A stretch of DNA of 18,478 nt from Selenomonas sp. (GCA_015265235.1 JABZYJ010000022.1:1-18478); one strand, 5' to 3'; counted from the stretch's first letter, positions 1 to 5,389 are shown. Numbers and translations: made by a program. Notes: generated from the sequence alone by a model not told the origin.

Positions 1-1
1 G

Positions 2-244
2 GCATGGGCGTTTGAGGACATGGGCGCACACCGCGCATGGCTCGACTGTAAGGACTACAACGCGCGTGCCCTCCACCTCTATGAGAGCGAGGGCATGGTG
101 CGCGAGGCACTCATCCGCGAGACCATTCTCTACCGAAATGCCTACGAGAACCTCGTCATTCTCGGCATCCTCGACCGCGAGTATTCCGCGCGCAAGCGTG
201 CGGGACTTGAGCTGGAAGGAGGGCAGCCTCATGACGGACGATGA
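2..244 (+). CDS. GNAT family N-acetyltransferase, C-terminal part (5' end outside window)
   Basis: The reading frame is open from the window edge to TGA at 242-244, so only about 80 C-terminal residues are visible. The stretch around WLDCKDYNARALHLYESEGM is the typical end of a GNAT fold: an N-A-R-A-L-x-L-Y-E-x-x-G-M motif where the last strand and helix contact acetyl-CoA, followed by a basic segment and a 'YRNAYENLVILGIL' strand. Members of this family (RimJ/RimL-like) transfer acetyl groups from acetyl-CoA to amines; the substrate cannot be judged here. The gene overlaps the next one (cytidine deaminase) by 14 nt, so it is probably the first visible member of the operon that continues to the MscS gene. 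Family assignment is fairly secure; the specific role is unknown. Confidence 0.75.
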   Translation, partial: AWAFEDMGAHRAWLDCKDYNARALHLYESEGMVREALIRETILYRNAYENLVILGILDREYSARKRAGLELEGGQPHDGR

Positions 245-653
245 ACTCATCGCGCGTGCCGCTGCTGCACGCGCACGCGCCTATGCTCCGTACTCCGGCT
301 TTGCCGTCGGTGCGGCGCTCCTCACCGAGAGCGGCAGCGTCTACGAGGGCGTCAACGTCGAGAACGCCTCCTACCCCGTCGGCATCTGTGCCGAGCGCGC
401 CGCCCTCGCGGCGGCGGTCAGCCACGGCGAGCGGCGTTTTGCGGCACTTGCCGTCATCGCGGACAGTCCCGACGTCTGTGCACCCTGCGGCATGTGCCGG
501 CAGATGCTTATGGAGTTCCCCATCCGCCGCATCCTGCTTACAAACACGGCGGGTGCGGTGCGCGTCATGACCCCGGCCGAGCTATTGCCCTGCGCCTTCG
601 GTGCGGCGGCACTGCCTGCAAAGGAGGAGCACGATGAAATTTCTCATCGTTGA
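231..653 (+). CDS. cdd: Cytidine deaminase
   Basis: A 140-aa zinc enzyme that hydrolyses cytidine and deoxycytidine to uridine and deoxyuridine in pyrimidine salvage; it acts in the cytoplasm, usually as a homotetramer. The zinc and catalytic signature is complete: C53-A-E55 in GICAERAA, with E55 as the proton shuttle, and P85-C86-G-M-C89-R-Q. The N-terminal APYSGFAVGAALL and the NVENASYPVG segment, which contacts the ribose, are also typical. Length matches the small tetrameric class of about 130-140 aa. The ATG at 231 is chosen because AAGGAGG at 216-222 sits 8 nt upstream; the same frame is open further upstream but reads as low-complexity shadow. The gene overlaps the preceding acetyltransferase by 14 nt and the following receiver gene by 20 nt, suggesting co-translation. 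Confidence 0.96.
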   Translation: MTDDELIARAAAARARAYAPYSGFAVGAALLTESGSVYEGVNVENASYPVGICAERAALAAAVSHGERRFAALAVIADSPDVCAPCGMCRQMLMEFPIRRILLTNTAGAVRVMTPAELLPCAFGAAALPAKEEHDEISHR

Positions 654-1002
654 CGATTCGCGCCTCGTGCGCATGAAGCTCAAGGCGGAGCTCTGTGACC
701 GCGGCCACAGCGTCGTCGAGGCGCAGGACGGAGAGGAGGCGCTCGCGCGCGTCGATGCCGCCGCCCCCGATGCGGTATTCCTCGACCTAATCCTGCCGAA
801 CCTCGACGGCATCAGCGGCCTGCGCCGCCTGCACGCAGCGCGTCCGCAGCTGCCTGTCACCGTCCTCTCCACCGCCGCCACAGAGGAGAACATCGCCGCC
901 GCAGAGGAGTGCGGCGCACTCCTCTTTATCCGAAAGCCCTACGCGGACAGCGAGATCACCGCAGCCATCGGCAAGATGCGGCGGCGGCTGGAGGACGTAT
1001 GA
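634..1002 (+). CDS. Stand-alone CheY-like response regulator receiver
   Basis: A 122-aa single-domain receiver with no output domain. The phosphorylation site is complete: acidic pair D7-D8, phospho-acceptor D51 in FLDLILPNLDG, a Ser at the switch position (S79 in VLSTAA), and K101 in the RKPY turn. Such proteins act by protein-protein contact, as CheY does at the flagellar switch, or as a phosphate sink. The start at 634 follows AAGGAGG at 621-627; the frame opens earlier, inside cdd, but without a better start. It overlaps cdd by 20 nt, and the next gene, a CheX-like phosphatase, begins with an ATGA overlap, so the two are very probably a working pair: CheX proteins dephosphorylate CheY-P. 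No CheA is in view, so the phosphodonor is unknown. It could serve chemotaxis or an unrelated regulatory circuit. Confidence 0.9.
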   Translation: MKFLIVDDSRLVRMKLKAELCDRGHSVVEAQDGEEALARVDAAAPDAVFLDLILPNLDGISGLRRLHAARPQLPVTVLSTAATEENIAAAEECGALLFIRKPYADSEITAAIGKMRRRLEDV

Positions 1003-1442
1003 CCGAGCTGCGTGCAACGTATACGGAGAGCTTTCTCGCGGGGCTGTCCGCCTATGCCCACATCACGGCGACGGCGGAACAGGCAGCGGAAGATCCGCCC
1101 TACATCACCATATCCCAGCATCTCACGATGAACGGCAGTCCGCTCATCGTCGCGCTCGCCGCCTCGCCCGACACATTTTACGCGCTCGCCTCGGGCTACA
1201 GCGGCATCTCCCTCAGCGGCATGGGTGACCTCGCCGTCGATGCCGCCTGCGAGCTCTTCAACGTCATCAACGGACATTTCTCCTCACAGATGCGCGCGCA
1301 CGGCTCTGCCGTCTCCATCATCGACCCGCCGCGCCATGCGCTCGGCAACGCTGTGCCCGACGCGCCCCTGTTCCATCTCCCTATCGCGTGTCCGTCGGGT
1401 ACGATGCAGCTCATGGCATCGCGCGAAGAATTTCTTCCATAA
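999..1442 (+). CDS. CheX-like chemotaxis phosphatase domain protein
   Basis: A 147-aa protein that I read as a CheC/CheX/FliY-family CheY-P phosphatase. The diagnostic feature is E85-L-F-N88-V-I-N-G92 inside a helix, matching the ExxN catalytic signature of that family, where Glu and Asn orient the water that attacks the receiver aspartyl phosphate. The pattern of preceding beta-strands (ITISQHLTMNG, LIVALAASPDTFYALASGYSG) and the small-residue-rich segment SLSGMGDLAVDAA fit CheX. Only one ExxN motif is seen, as in CheX, rather than the two of CheC. The ATG at 999 overlaps the stop of the receiver gene (ATGA) and has GGAGG at 990-994. Pairing with a CheY-like gene strongly supports the call. 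The protein is soluble, with no membrane segment. The homology is judged by motif only. Confidence 0.78.
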   Translation: MTELRATYTESFLAGLSAYAHITATAEQAAEDPPYITISQHLTMNGSPLIVALAASPDTFYALASGYSGISLSGMGDLAVDAACELFNVINGHFSSQMRAHGSAVSIIDPPRHALGNAVPDAPLFHLPIACPSGTMQLMASREEFLP

Positions 1443-1476
1443 TTATTGTTTTTGTCTCTCATGAAAGGAGACCCTC

Positions 1477-2565
1477 TTGTTTACATTTCTCCAGTCCCTT
1501 GACATCGAGGCGATCGTCGAGCTCCTTCTCGTCCCGACGTGCATCGTCCTCGGCGCACTCACCGTCGGCATCATCGCCGATCGTCTCATCCGCCGCTACA
1601 TCAACCATCATCTTGCGGTCGATGAGAGCACATGGAAATACGTCTTTATCCGATCCATGCACGGCGTGCCGATCTTCTTCAGCTTCATCATCGGCCTCTA
1701 CTGGGCGATCGAGGCCGTCGAGATCTCGCCGACCCTGACGAAGCTGCTGTCCTATCTGCTCTTCACGAGCAACGTCATCACCATCACGCGCGTCCTTGCG
1801 CGTACGGTGGACGGCGTCGTCACCATGTACTTTGAGCGGTCAAACAAGGATCTCCCGAAGACCACGCTGCTCAACAACATCCTCATCGGCGTCATCTACG
1901 TCATGGGCGTCCTCGTCATCCTCCAGTACTACGGCATCTCCATCGCGCCCATCCTCACGGCCGCCGGTGTCGGCGGTATGGCGGTCGCCCTTGCTCTGCA
2001 GGAGACGCTCGCGAACATCTTCGCAGGGCTGCACCTCATCCTTTCAAAGCAGATCCGCATCGGCGACTACATCCGCCTCGGCACGGGCGAGGAGGGACGC
2101 GTCACCGACATCGCATGGCGTTTCACCACCATCGTCCCGCTCGGTGCAAGCAATACCATCGTCATTCCGAACAAGACCATCGCAGGTGCGAACATCACAA
2201 ACTTCAGCATGCCCACGCGCAGCCTCAACATCAGCGTCCCCGTCGGCGTCGCCTATGACAGCGACCTGGCATTGGTCGAGCGCGTCACCATCGAGACGGC
2301 AAAGGAAGTGCTCGCACGCGTCGACAACAACCCCAACGCCGAGCCGCTCGTGCGCTATACGAAATTCAATGACTCCTCCATCGACTTCGCCGTGATCCTC
2401 CCGTCGAGCCAGTTCGATCAGCAGGGGCTCATCATCCACGATTTCATCAAGGCACTCACCGACCGTTACCGCGTCGAGGGCATCGACATCCCCTACCCCA
2501 TCCGCACGGTTATACAGGAGCAGGAGGATGCGCCCGCAGAGGCACCAGCCCCGACGAAGGCGTGA
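1477..2565 (+). CDS. MscS-family mechanosensitive channel
   Basis: A 362-aa inner-membrane protein of the small-conductance mechanosensitive channel family, which opens under membrane tension and releases solutes in hypo-osmotic shock. Hydrophobic helices lie near residues 12-36, 60-82, 88-107 and 130-152. They are followed by the pore-lining TM3 signature, a Gly/Ala-rich helix (ILTAAGVGGMAVALALQETL) and the amphipathic NIFAGLHLILSKQIRIGDYI segment. The beta domain (GRVTDIAWRFTTI, VIPNKTIAGANITNFS) and an alpha/beta C-terminal domain follow. The tail is rich in Glu, Ala and Pro. The start is a TTG at 1477 placed 6 nt after AAAGGAGA; no in-frame ATG fits better. It is the last gene of the cdd-cheY-cheX unit, 34 nt after the CheX gene, and is followed by a terminator. 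It has more N-terminal membrane helices than minimal E. coli MscS. Confidence 0.93.
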   Translation: MFTFLQSLDIEAIVELLLVPTCIVLGALTVGIIADRLIRRYINHHLAVDESTWKYVFIRSMHGVPIFFSFIIGLYWAIEAVEISPTLTKLLSYLLFTSNVITITRVLARTVDGVVTMYFERSNKDLPKTTLLNNILIGVIYVMGVLVILQYYGISIAPILTAAGVGGMAVALALQETLANIFAGLHLILSKQIRIGDYIRLGTGEEGRVTDIAWRFTTIVPLGASNTIVIPNKTIAGANITNFSMPTRSLNISVPVGVAYDSDLALVERVTIETAKEVLARVDNNPNAEPLVRYTKFNDSSIDFAVILPSSQFDQQGLIIHDFIKALTDRYRVEGIDIPYPIRTVIQEQEDAPAEAPAPTKA

Positions 2566-2630
2566 GCGAATGATGCCATACGAAGCAGCCGCTTATATTG
2601 CCTGACGAAATGTCACACATCCGTCCACTT

Positions 2631-2675
2631 TTATCCACAGAATGCACAGGTTTTCCCTAGGGAAACTGTGGATAA
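2631..2675. promoter_or_regulatory. Two perfect DnaA boxes as a 10-bp inverted repeat
   Basis: TTATCCACA at 2631-2639 and its reverse complement TGTGGATAA at 2667-2675 both match the consensus DnaA box exactly; including the neighbouring base they form 10-bp perfect inverted arms (TTATCCACAG / CTGTGGATAA). Between them is a 14-bp perfect palindrome, TTTCCCTAGGGAAA at 2652-2665. The boxes lie between the mscS stop codon and its terminator. Confidence 0.7.
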
Positions 2676-2681
2676 CTATAG

Positions 2682-2723
2682 CCCGCCCTCATGCCCCTCA
2701 AGCCGCATGACAGCGGGTTTTTT
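2682..2723 (+). terminator. Rho-independent terminator after mscS
   Basis: The stem is CCCGC (2682-2686) paired with GCGGG (2713-2717), continued after a 2x2 internal loop by TCATGC (2689-2694) with GCATGA (2705-2710). Six T residues follow at 2718-2723. It ends the operon that includes cdd and mscS and insulates the nrd promoter. Confidence 0.85.
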
Positions 2724-2755
2724 CACGAAAGTCCCATGCTTTTCCTAAAAATCCT

Positions 2756-2777
2756 TGTGGATAACTTTGTGCACAAA
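2756..2777. promoter_or_regulatory. Third DnaA box plus a palindromic near-box
   Basis: TGTGGATAA at 2756-2764 is a third exact DnaA box (minus orientation). Immediately after it, TTTGTGCACAAA at 2766-2777 is a 12-bp perfect palindrome that contains TTGTGCACA on both strands, one mismatch from the DnaA consensus TTWTNCACA. These sites abut the NrdR-like boxes and lie just upstream of the nrd promoter. Confidence 0.65.
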
Positions 2778-2825
2778 CAACTATATATAGATTTTCTATT
2801 GACGTCCACACACAAGATGTTGTAT
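2778..2825. promoter_or_regulatory. Candidate NrdR operator: two 16-bp boxes, 32 bp centre to centre
   Basis: Box 1 (2778-2793) holds the palindromic core CTATATATAG, an exact match to the NrdR core CWATATATWG. Box 2 (2810-2825, ACACAAGATGTTGTAT) matches 13 of 16 positions of the consensus ACACWATATATWGTGT as I recall it. The linker is 16 bp, so the centres lie about three helical turns apart, the usual geometry of NrdR operators. Box 2 overlaps the -10 element and the -35 lies between the boxes, which fits repression. Gene context (nrdG downstream) supports it. Confidence 0.65.
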
Positions 2826-2828
2826 AAT
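2799..2828 (+). promoter_or_regulatory. Promoter of the nrd genes
   Basis: TTGACG (2799-2804) and TATAAT (2823-2828) with an 18-bp spacer form a near-consensus sigma-70/sigma-A promoter. Transcription would begin near 2835, leaving a leader of about 65 nt before the ATG at 2901. Confidence 0.8.
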
Positions 2829-2900
2829 TCTACTCGCAGCGGCACAGAGCCGCAAGCGCTAACAAAGACCCGCCGCCGCGCGGAAAAAGGAGAATGAAGC

Positions 2901-3185
2901 ATGATCGTCAACGACATCAACGTCACCGTCAACGGACTTTCGGACATCACCCCGCACGAGGTTGAGAACTACATCGCCTACATCGAGGGACAGACCAACG
3001 AGAAGCTCGACCGCCTCTCCATCACGGGAGCGGATGACGGCCGCGTCACCCTCGGCTACGAGATGCGTCAGCCGAAGTTCGAGCGCATCCGCCGCATCAC
3101 GGGCTACCTCGTCGGCACGACGGATCGCTGGAACAACGCAAAGCAGGCAGAAGAGCATGAGCGTGTCAAGCACGGACTCCACTGA
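2901..3185 (+). CDS. Stand-alone glycyl-radical (NRDD-tail) protein
   Basis: A 94-aa protein whose C-terminal third matches the extreme C-terminus of class III anaerobic ribonucleotide reductase NrdD: R65-I-T-G68-Y-L, the glycyl-radical loop with G68 as the likely radical site, then DRWNNAKQAEE and ERVKHG. Full NrdD proteins are about 600-750 aa with a ten-stranded barrel, thiyl-radical Cys and a zinc-binding Cys cluster. None of that is here; the protein contains no cysteine at all. The first 60 residues (NDINVTVNGLSDITPHEVEN onward) do not resemble a known domain to me. The start ATG is 8 nt after AAGGAG. It overlaps nrdG by 29 nt. Short NRDD-annotated proteins exist in anaerobic Firmicutes, but I know of no described function. 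It may be a spare radical-bearing subunit analogous to GrcA/YfiD, part of a split NrdD, or a regulator. Confidence 0.8.
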   Translation: MIVNDINVTVNGLSDITPHEVENYIAYIEGQTNEKLDRLSITGADDGRVTLGYEMRQPKFERIRRITGYLVGTTDRWNNAKQAEEHERVKHGLH

Positions 3186-3684
3186 GATCCGTATCGCAGG
3201 GATTGCGCGCGACTCCATCGTCGATGGCGAGGGGATACGGCTGACCGTCTTTACGCAGGGCTGCCCGCGCCGCTGTCCCGGCTGTCACAATCCTGACACA
3301 CAGCCAACGGACGGCGGACGGGTCACCACCGTCGGCGCGGTGCTCCAAGACCTCGACGCCAATCCTCTTCTCACAGGGCTCACCCTCAGCGGCGGTGAGC
3401 CCTTTCTGCAGCCAGCGGCACTGCTTCCGCTCGCACGTGCAGCGCACGAACGCGGCCTCGATGTCTGGAGCTACACAGGCTACACCCTTGAGGAGCTGCG
3501 TGCACAGAAAAATCCTGCCGTGGACGCCCTCCTCGACGAACTCGACGTCCTCGTCGACGGCGACTACCGCGAGGAGGAGCGCGACCTCACCCTCCATTTT
3601 CGCGGCTCGCGCAACCAACGCGTCATCGACCTCGCCGCAACGCGTGCGACAGGACAGCTGACCCTGCGGTACACCGAGGAATAA
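3157..3684 (+). CDS. nrdG: Anaerobic ribonucleoside-triphosphate reductase activating protein
   Basis: A 175-aa radical-SAM activase that uses S-adenosylmethionine and a [4Fe-4S] cluster to generate the glycyl radical on NrdD-type proteins, in strict anaerobiosis. The N-terminal segment RIAGIARDSIVDGEGIR is characteristic of NrdG/PFL-activase-like proteins. The cluster motif is C36-P-R-R-C40-P-G-C43-H-N-P (CxxxCxxC), and the SAM-contacting GGE motif is L-S78-G-G-E-P82-F. The C-terminal DVLVDGDYREEERD and FRGSRNQRVID segments also match NrdG. Length is near the family norm of about 150-175. The ATG at 3157 lies inside the preceding gene and has only a weak Shine-Dalgarno sequence, so translation is probably coupled to the upstream NRDD-like gene; a slightly later start is possible. 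The natural partner in this locus is the small glycyl-radical protein, but a full-length NrdD elsewhere is also likely. Confidence 0.93.
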   Translation: MSVSSTDSTEIRIAGIARDSIVDGEGIRLTVFTQGCPRRCPGCHNPDTQPTDGGRVTTVGAVLQDLDANPLLTGLTLSGGEPFLQPAALLPLARAAHERGLDVWSYTGYTLEELRAQKNPAVDALLDELDVLVDGDYREEERDLTLHFRGSRNQRVIDLAATRATGQLTLRYTEE

Positions 3685-3692
3685 GAGATACA

Positions 3693-3735
3693 AAACGCCC
3701 GGCATGAGAGCAACACGCTCCCATACCGGGCGTTT
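3693..3735 (+). terminator. Long hairpin after nrdG, weak terminator
   Basis: AAACGCCCGG (3693-3702) pairs with CCGGGCGTTT (3726-3735). The inner part continues with ATG/CAT and GAGC/GCTC around an AACAC loop, giving about 19 of 21 pairs. Only three T residues end the stem, so termination may be incomplete or rely on the A/T pairs at the stem base. Confidence 0.65.
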
Positions 3736-3748
3736 CCTGCAAAAAATA

Positions 3749-3776
3749 TTGCAATTCCTTCAAAACTTGGTATGAT
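3749..3776 (+). promoter_or_regulatory. Promoter of the 96-aa orphan gene
   Basis: TTGCAA (3749-3754) and TATGAT (3771-3776) are separated by 16 bp and lie 34 bp before the start codon at 3810. Confidence 0.6.
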
Positions 3777-3809
3777 AAATAGAAGAGAATGTTATGGGAG
3801 GAATGCATC

Positions 3810-4100
3810 ATGGCAGCGACAACACGGGCACAGAACCTGAAAAAGGCACAGGATTTTGCACTGAACATCGACGCGACCACGGAGATCGGGATGCTCGAAC
3901 TCTCGGCGACGCAGGCGATCCGCGTCTCGATCATCCGCTCACGCGGGCGGCAGTACACCGCCATCACGCCGTTCTGGCGCAAGAAGAGCGACGATATGTG
4001 GAAGCCGAAGGCGGGCGTCTGGGTGCCCGTGGCGCATACGGGCGAGATCGCCGACTGCCTGGCACGCGCCGCAGAAAAAATCCGCGAAAAAGAGGCATAA
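3810..4100 (+). CDS. Uncharacterised 96-aa basic protein
   Basis: I do not recognise a firm family. The start is the ATG at 3810, 8 nt after GGGAGG (3796-3801); an earlier in-frame ATG at 3789 has no ribosome-binding site and would be read through the Shine-Dalgarno itself. The protein is soluble, with an N-terminal helix rich in Ala, Lys and Gln, a central beta-like part (IRVSIIRSRGRQYTAITPFW) and a C-terminal amphipathic helix (IADCLARAAEKIREKEA). The central W-K-P-K-x-G-V-W-V-P segment followed by a helix faintly recalls the PC4/YdbC single-strand DNA-binding fold, where a strand pair, 'KPxxxG' and a helix follow in that order. This is an inference from layout only. It is transcribed alone, between its own promoter and a strong terminator. 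Confidence 0.75.
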   Translation: MAATTRAQNLKKAQDFALNIDATTEIGMLELSATQAIRVSIIRSRGRQYTAITPFWRKKSDDMWKPKAGVWVPVAHTGEIADCLARAAEKIREKEA

Positions 4101-4105
4101 AGTCA

Positions 4106-4143
4106 CCCCACATGCACAAGCTCGGCATGTGGGGTTCTTTTTT
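4106..4143 (+). terminator. Strong Rho-independent terminator
   Basis: CCCCACATGC (4106-4115) pairs perfectly with GCATGTGGGG (4125-4134) around a 9-nt loop, followed by TTCTTTTTT (4135-4143). It starts 6 nt after the stop codon of the 96-aa gene. Confidence 0.93.
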
Positions 4144-4220
4144 GTGCGTGTGCAGTTTTCGGCATCGTCGATCAAGTGAATTTCACCCGATCAAGGCAGC
4201 AAGCCTTCCCCTTTCAAAAT

Positions 4221-4261
4221 CCCTCCCAATCGTGTAGAATAGGAGAGAACTATTGGGAGGG
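4221..4261. repeat. 10-bp inverted repeat flanking a -10 element and covering a ribosome-binding site
   Basis: CCCTCCCAAT (4221-4230) and ATTGGGAGGG (4252-4261) are perfect inverted arms 21 bp apart. Between them is TAGAAT (4235-4240), the best -10 candidate for the downstream operon, with only a weak -35 (TTTCAA, 4212-4217, 17-bp spacer). The right arm is also the Shine-Dalgarno sequence of the GNAT gene at 4269. If the -10 is right, the left arm is not transcribed from it, so the repeat is more likely a DNA operator than an mRNA hairpin. Confidence 0.55.
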
Positions 4262-4268
4262 CATTTTC

Positions 4269-4766
4269 ATGATACGACAGGCAACGGTGCAGGACATCCC
4301 AGAGATGCTGCGCATCTACGATGCGGCACGCGCAGCGATGCGCGCGGCGGGCAACCCGACGCAGTGGAGCGGCGGCTATCCCACAGAGGAGCTCCTCCGC
4401 GCGGACATCGCGCGCGGTGTGAGCTATGTCCTCCACGATGCAGGCGCCGCGCCTCACGCGGTCTTTGTCCTCATTGCGGGCGACGATCCGACCTATGCGC
4501 ACATCGAGAATGGAGCGTGGCGCGACGATACGCCGTACGCCACGCTCCACCGCGTGGGCAGCGACGGCTCGCACCGCGGCACATTCCGCGCCATATTGGA
4601 CTTTGCACGCACACAGTACAGCCATCTGCGTGCCGATACACACGAGGACAATCATCCCATGCAGCATCTGCTGTGCGCGGCCGGATTCGTCTTCTGCGGC
4701 ACGATCTATGTCGCGGACGGCACGCCGCGTCGCGCCTATGAATGGATAAAGGAGTCTCACCCATGA
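4269..4766 (+). CDS. GNAT family N-acetyltransferase
   Basis: A 165-aa GNAT protein. It opens with MIRQATVQDIPEMLRIYDAA, the usual first strand and helix of GNATs. The acetyl-CoA pyrophosphate loop is present in a variant form, HRVGSDGSHRGTF, preceding a helix (RAILDFARTQ). The C-terminal ADTHEDNHPMQHLL...GFVFCGTIYVADGTPRRAYEW pattern belongs to a common Firmicutes subfamily whose substrate is not established. The ATG at 4269 follows GGGAGGG (4255-4261) by 7 nt. Its stop overlaps the next ATG (ATGA), so it heads the operon GNAT - MBL hydrolase - holA - bioY. It is soluble, with no signal peptide. Family is secure; function is unknown. Confidence 0.9.
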   Translation: MIRQATVQDIPEMLRIYDAARAAMRAAGNPTQWSGGYPTEELLRADIARGVSYVLHDAGAAPHAVFVLIAGDDPTYAHIENGAWRDDTPYATLHRVGSDGSHRGTFRAILDFARTQYSHLRADTHEDNHPMQHLLCAAGFVFCGTIYVADGTPRRAYEWIKESHP

Positions 4767-5389
4767 TCGAATGCGTCACCGTCGGCGATATGATCCCGAC
4801 ACATTCCTATTTCTACATCGACGACGCGTCAAAGCACGGCTTTCTCATCGACGCAGGAGCAGAGGGCGATCGCCTCGCTGCACACGCCGCAGAGCGCGGC
4901 TGGACGATCGAGCGGCTGCTCCTCACGCACTGTCACTTCGACCATATCGGCGGCGTAGACGACTTCCGTGCACGCATCCCCTGTCCCGTCTGTGCCGCCG
5001 CAGAGAGCCCGCGCTACTGCAGCGACCCGAACTGGAATCTCTCCACATGGGGCAGTGCGCCCGTGACTCTCACGGATGTGGAGACGTTCGCCGACGGCGC
5101 GCACATCACACTCGCGGCGAATCCCGTGATGTCGCTTGAGGTGCGCTATACGCCGGGGCATACGACGGACTCCTGCATCTTTTACAGCGCACACGACGGC
5201 ATCGCATTCGTCGGCGACACGATCTTTTTCGCGAGCGTCGGGCGCACGGACTTCCCGGGCGGAGACACGGCGGCACTCTGGGAGAGCATTCGAACGCAGA
5301 TCTTTACCCTGCTGCCCGATACCGTGCTCTACTCGGGGCACACGGAGCCGACGACGGTCGGCGTTGAGCTGGCACGCTATCGCCGATGA
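4763..5389 (+). CDS. MBL-fold metallohydrolase (glyoxalase II-like)
   Basis: A 208-aa metallo-beta-lactamase-fold hydrolase. All metal ligands are visible: H56-C-H58-F-D60-H61 (HxHxDH), H133 in TPGHTTDS, D152 in VGDTIF and H193 in SGHTEPT. The order and spacing resemble the short glyoxalase II-like YcbL group, which bind two metal ions and hydrolyse thioesters such as S-lactoylglutathione. The real substrate here is unknown, especially as anaerobic Firmicutes often lack glutathione. The ATG at 4763 follows AAAGGAG (4748-4754) by 8 nt; an in-frame ATG at 4742 lies before this site and is less likely. The start overlaps the GNAT stop by 4 nt and the stop overlaps the holA start by 4 nt, indicating translational coupling. 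Confidence 0.93.
   Translation: MIECVTVGDMIPTHSYFYIDDASKHGFLIDAGAEGDRLAAHAAERGWTIERLLLTHCHFDHIGGVDDFRARIPCPVCAAAESPRYCSDPNWNLSTWGSAPVTLTDVETFADGAHITLAANPVMSLEVRYTPGHTTDSCIFYSAHDGIAFVGDTIFFASVGRTDFPGGDTAALWESIRTQIFTLLPDTVLYSGHTEPTTVGVELARYRR

Larger units (their letters stand above)
2566..2900. other. 335-bp regulatory intergenic region between mscS and the nrd genes
   Basis: No credible gene lies here. The stretch holds, in order: 65 bp without obvious signals; two DnaA boxes in opposite orientation around a small palindrome (2631-2675); the mscS terminator (2682-2723); a third DnaA box and a palindromic near-box (2756-2777); an NrdR-like box pair (2778-2825); a promoter (2799-2828); and a roughly 65-nt leader ending in AAGGAG at 2887-2892, 8 nt before the ATG at 2901. 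An out-of-frame ATG at 2894 is ignored. Confidence 0.8.

Noticed and set aside
2566..2900. Chromosomal origin (oriC)
   Set aside because: Three to four DnaA boxes are present, but dnaA, dnaN, rnpA or mnmG are not adjacent and there is no extended AT-rich unwinding element. A regulatory or titration role is a better fit, so it is kept as a finding rather than an origin call.
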